A stretch of 9,808 nt of DNA, taken from positions 1 through 9,808 of the forward strand of contig RBKG01000234.1 of assembly GCA_003640335.1 (NCBI GenBank). Direction: 5' to 3'. Positions 8,238 through 9,808 of this stretch are shown in pieces; position 1 is the stretch's first letter, and the number at the start of each line of letters is the position of its first letter. The stretch is from Porphyromonas sp. (lineage in GTDB: Bacteria; Bacteroidota; Bacteroidia; Bacteroidales; Porphyromonadaceae). A program made the translations under genes and the position numbers. Below the pieces are notes generated by a model. That model saw only the letters and a list, made by a program, of their open reading frames with translations. It made no database searches and was not told the DNA's origin.

Positions 8238-8278
8238 AAAACGAAGAAGCACCCAACCAAATATTGGCAGGGTGCTTC
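8238..8278 (-). terminator. Hairpin terminator after mdh, directly before the nuclease gene
   Basis: GAAGCACCC (8246-8254) and GGGTGCTTC (8270-8278) are perfectly complementary, and the interior adds CCAA-ATA-TTGG, giving a stacked stem. On the minus strand it begins 29 bases after the mdh stop and is followed by TTCGTTTT, a short U-rich tail. The ATG of the next gene lies only 12 bases beyond the stem, so the element could also act as a leader attenuator for that gene. Confidence 0.7.
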
Positions 8279-8307
8279 ACTATTCTGTTGTGATTAAGGC
8301 TAGAAGA

Positions 8308-9309
8308 TTAGAGATTTGGATTAACAGTCTTCCAATCTTCTAGAGCTGGGATAACACCCATTGAAATTACTTCATCACGCATCTTAACGAGGTGCTCATA
8401 ACTTTGCTTAAGCGCAGCAATTTCTTCTTCTGTTCCGCTTAACTTCTCTGCATAGCGTACACCATTCTTGTCAATAACGGTTTCCATACCCATTACTACA
8501 TTATCCATACCTGGAAGTGCCACGAAGCAACCTGCAGGCCAGTGGAATTCCTTACCACCCATAGCTGCAGCAATCATTTCAATAGATACATAAGCAGGGC
8601 TTTGGAATGATGAACGACCACGTAGCTTGATGATATTAGCACCACCTTGAGTTACGCGCACCTTAAGTTCAGCCCAAGCTTCTTGGCTAAGCTTATCAGT
8701 ACCGATAAGTTCTGTAAGAGGCTTACCCGCAACGGTAGCAGTACTAGCAAATACAGCCATAGCTTCGCCATGACCACCATAAGTGCGTGCTCCTTGTACT
8801 TCGCTCTGCTTAACACCGAAGTGCTTAGCTAGCTCACTCTGCAAGCGTGTAGAGTCAAGTGCTGCAAGTGTTGTTACTTGGCTTGGCTTTAGACCTGAGT
8901 GGATAAGAGCTACAAGACCTGTAATATCAGCAGGATTGAAGATAATCACGAGATGCTTCAAATCAGGAGCATAAGCCTTAATGTCCTTACCTAGCTGAGC
9001 TGCGATTTCGCAGTTACCCTTAAGAAGATCTTCACGAGTCATGCCTTCCTTACGAGGAGCTCCACCAGAAGATACTACATACTTTGCTCCAGAAAGAGCT
9101 TCCTTGATGTCGTTAGTAAATGTTAGGTTAAGGCCTTCAAATCCACAGTGACGGATTTCTTCAGCAACACCTTCCAAGCCTTGTAGGAATGGGTCATAAA
9201 GGCAGATATTTGGGGTTAGACGCATCATAGCAGCTGTCTGTGCCATGTTAGAACCAATCATACCACCTGCGCCAACGATGGTTAGTTTGTCTTGTGATAG
9301 GAAACTCAT
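8308..9309 (-). CDS. mdh: Malate dehydrogenase (NAD-dependent, Bacteroidales type)
   Basis: The enzyme interconverts oxaloacetate and malate with NAD(H). In fermenting Bacteroidales it serves the reductive branch to fumarate and succinate, regenerating NAD+. The 333-residue protein has an N-terminal Rossmann fold with GAGGMIGS (13-20). D39 at the end of the second strand (CLYDP) favours NAD over NADP. Substrate residues are R86 and R92 (APRKEGMTRED), N125 (FNPAD) and R155, with the catalytic pair D152 (LDSTR) and H180 (YGGHGE). An arginine rather than glutamine at 86 fits malate rather than lactate dehydrogenase. It appears to be transcribed alone: a 499-base gene-free region lies upstream, with a possible promoter, and a hairpin terminator follows. 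No truncation or frameshift is visible. Confidence 0.96.
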   Translation of the reverse strand: MSFLSQDKLTIVGAGGMIGSNMAQTAAMMRLTPNICLYDPFLQGLEGVAEEIRHCGFEGLNLTFTNDIKEALSGAKYVVSSGGAPRKEGMTREDLLKGNCEIAAQLGKDIKAYAPDLKHLVIIFNPADITGLVALIHSGLKPSQVTTLAALDSTRLQSELAKHFGVKQSEVQGARTYGGHGEAMAVFASTATVAGKPLTELIGTDKLSQEAWAELKVRVTQGGANIIKLRGRSSFQSPAYVSIEMIAAAMGGKEFHWPAGCFVALPGMDNVVMGMETVIDKNGVRYAEKLSGTEEEIAALKQSYEHLVKMRDEVISMGVIPALEDWKTVNPNL

Positions 9310-9404
9310 AACCTATTATTATTTATAATATTGATATAATCTTATCCATCTTGCCATGCCTTTTAGCTATTCTTTTACCTTAAAAAGCAGGCATATTCTA
9401 CGAA

Positions 9405-9435
9405 CAAAAGTACACTTTTTTCTCTAATTAAGTAA
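9405..9435 (-). promoter_or_regulatory. Possible promoter of mdh
   Basis: On the minus strand TACTTTTG (plus 9412-9405) fits the Bacteroidetes -7 consensus TAnnTTTG. The -33 element is weak: TTAC (9435-9432), 19 bases upstream, shares only two bases with TTTG. A start near 9398 would give a leader of about 90 bases, mostly A/T-rich and without a Shine-Dalgarno sequence. Confidence 0.4.
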
Positions 9436-9534
9436 GTTCTTCTCTATTTTAATCTAAACCTTCAAAATCCCAAGCACTCGAAACAAACTTTGCTATAACA
9501 GCAATCTAATTTGATCATCAAGCGAACAGAAGTC

Positions 9535-9619
9535 CAGCACTCGGCGAAGTTTGTGCAAACTACACGTGTAGTCTGTACAAACTTCAGCTGTAGTTTGAAG
9601 AGACTACAGCTGAAGTCTC
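9535..9619. repeat. Tandem array of palindromic 22-bp units
   Basis: Three units of 19 bases, at 9557-9575, 9579-9597 and 9601-9619, share the pattern (A/G)ACT(A/T)CA..TG(A/T)AGT(C/T)T. Each is a near-perfect palindrome around a CACGTG or CAGCTG core. Their centres (9565.5, 9587.5, 9609.5) are exactly 22 bases apart. A fourth, degraded unit (9535-9553) keeps the right half in phase. Units also pair with each other: 9546-9585 is a 40-base palindrome with two mismatched positions per arm, and 9581-9594 pairs perfectly over 14 bp with 9603-9616 around an 8-base loop. The two folds share bases 9581-9585 and so exclude each other. The arrangement recalls the short tandem units inside BrickBuilt MITEs described in Porphyromonas gingivalis, but I cannot show homology. 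Confidence 0.75.
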
Positions 9620-9808
9620 CACTTAGGCCAACGCAACAATTATCTTTGGTTAATGTTGGTCGATATTTTTTCTACTGGAAGACAAAAGAAAGAAGCCTAG
9701 ATAAATAAGATTAGCCTATAAGACTAAAACTACGGTGAGTCTTCCTCCTTACCAATAAGAGACCATTGCATAATACGGCACTCGCTGCGTTATTATCGAC
9801 ATTCAGGC

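Larger units (their letters stand above)
9310..9808. other. Gene-free region upstream of mdh
   Basis: No convincing gene is seen on either strand. It holds the probable mdh promoter, the palindrome array near 9535-9619, a short inverted repeat AAGACT...AGTCTT (9720-9743), and three copies of GCACTCG (9474-9480, 9537-9543, 9778-9784). A frame on the minus strand is open from the window edge to a TAA at 9711-9713 (31 residues, nothing recognisable). It could be the tail of a gene outside the window or chance. A 65-codon TTG-started frame on the plus strand (9511-9708) runs through the palindromes and looks non-coding. Confidence 0.7.

Noticed and set aside
8234..8260. TTG start of the nuclease gene
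   Set aside because: It falls inside the terminator hairpin and places residues before a clean signal peptide that starts at ATG 8233.
9511..9521. FNR/CRP-like site TTGATCATCAA
   Set aside because: The half-sites are separated by one base instead of four, and it lies more than 100 bases upstream of the likely mdh start site, so it is probably a chance palindrome.
9535..9619. CRISPR array
   Set aside because: The units are palindromes only 19 bases long with 3-base gaps; there are no spacers of the usual length and no cas genes.
9511..9708. Plus-strand open frame of 65 codons in the gene-free region
   Set aside because: It begins with TTG, has no evident promoter or ribosome site, and about 40% of it is translated palindromic repeat. 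It does not resemble a protein family I know.
1..9808. tRNA, rRNA, insertion sequence or defence/toxin genes
   Set aside because: No cloverleaf, rRNA segment, transposase, integrase or defence-type domain could be seen on either strand.

Overview
All eight protein-coding genes in this window lie on the minus strand, so transcription runs from high to low coordinates. The gene set and signals point to Bacteroidales, most likely a saccharolytic Porphyromonas or close relative; this is inferred from protein style, not from a search. The supporting points are a QueA with the extra internal segment usual in Bacteroidetes, a Bacteroidales-type malate dehydrogenase, A/T-rich leaders without clear Shine-Dalgarno sequences, and promoter boxes of the Bacteroidetes TTTG / TAnnTTTG type.

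Layout in the direction of transcription. (1) 9808-9310: a 499-base stretch with no convincing gene. It holds a short tandem array of palindromic units with a 22-bp period (about 9535-9619) and a likely mdh promoter (9405-9435). (2) mdh, malate dehydrogenase (9309-8308), followed by a strong hairpin terminator (8278-8246). (3) A secreted endonuclease/exonuclease/phosphatase-family protein (8233-7118), then rlmN (7097-6063) 20 bases downstream, then an NfsB-like nitroreductase (5977-5342), closed by a near-perfect rho-independent terminator (5306-5264). (4) A second unit with its own promoter (5196-5165): pflB (5130-2902), pflA (2838-2110), mltG (2105-1050) and queA (1027-23), with gaps of 63, 4 and 22 bases, which looks like one operon.

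How the genes fit together: pyruvate formate-lyase and its radical-SAM activase form a complete glycyl-radical system that splits pyruvate to acetyl-CoA and formate. Malate dehydrogenase supplies the oxaloacetate-malate step of the reductive succinate branch common in Bacteroidales. Together they indicate mixed-acid anaerobic fermentation. The nitroreductase is a flavin reductase. RlmN (23S rRNA and tRNA methylation) and QueA (queuosine synthesis) are RNA-modification enzymes. MltG limits peptidoglycan strand length at the inner membrane.

Most of the window is ordinary core genome and no new multi-gene system is visible. The points most worth checking are the palindrome array upstream of mdh, the apparent loss of the QueA C-terminus next to a homopolymer run, and a terminator-like hairpin lying 12 bases before the start codon of the secreted nuclease gene.
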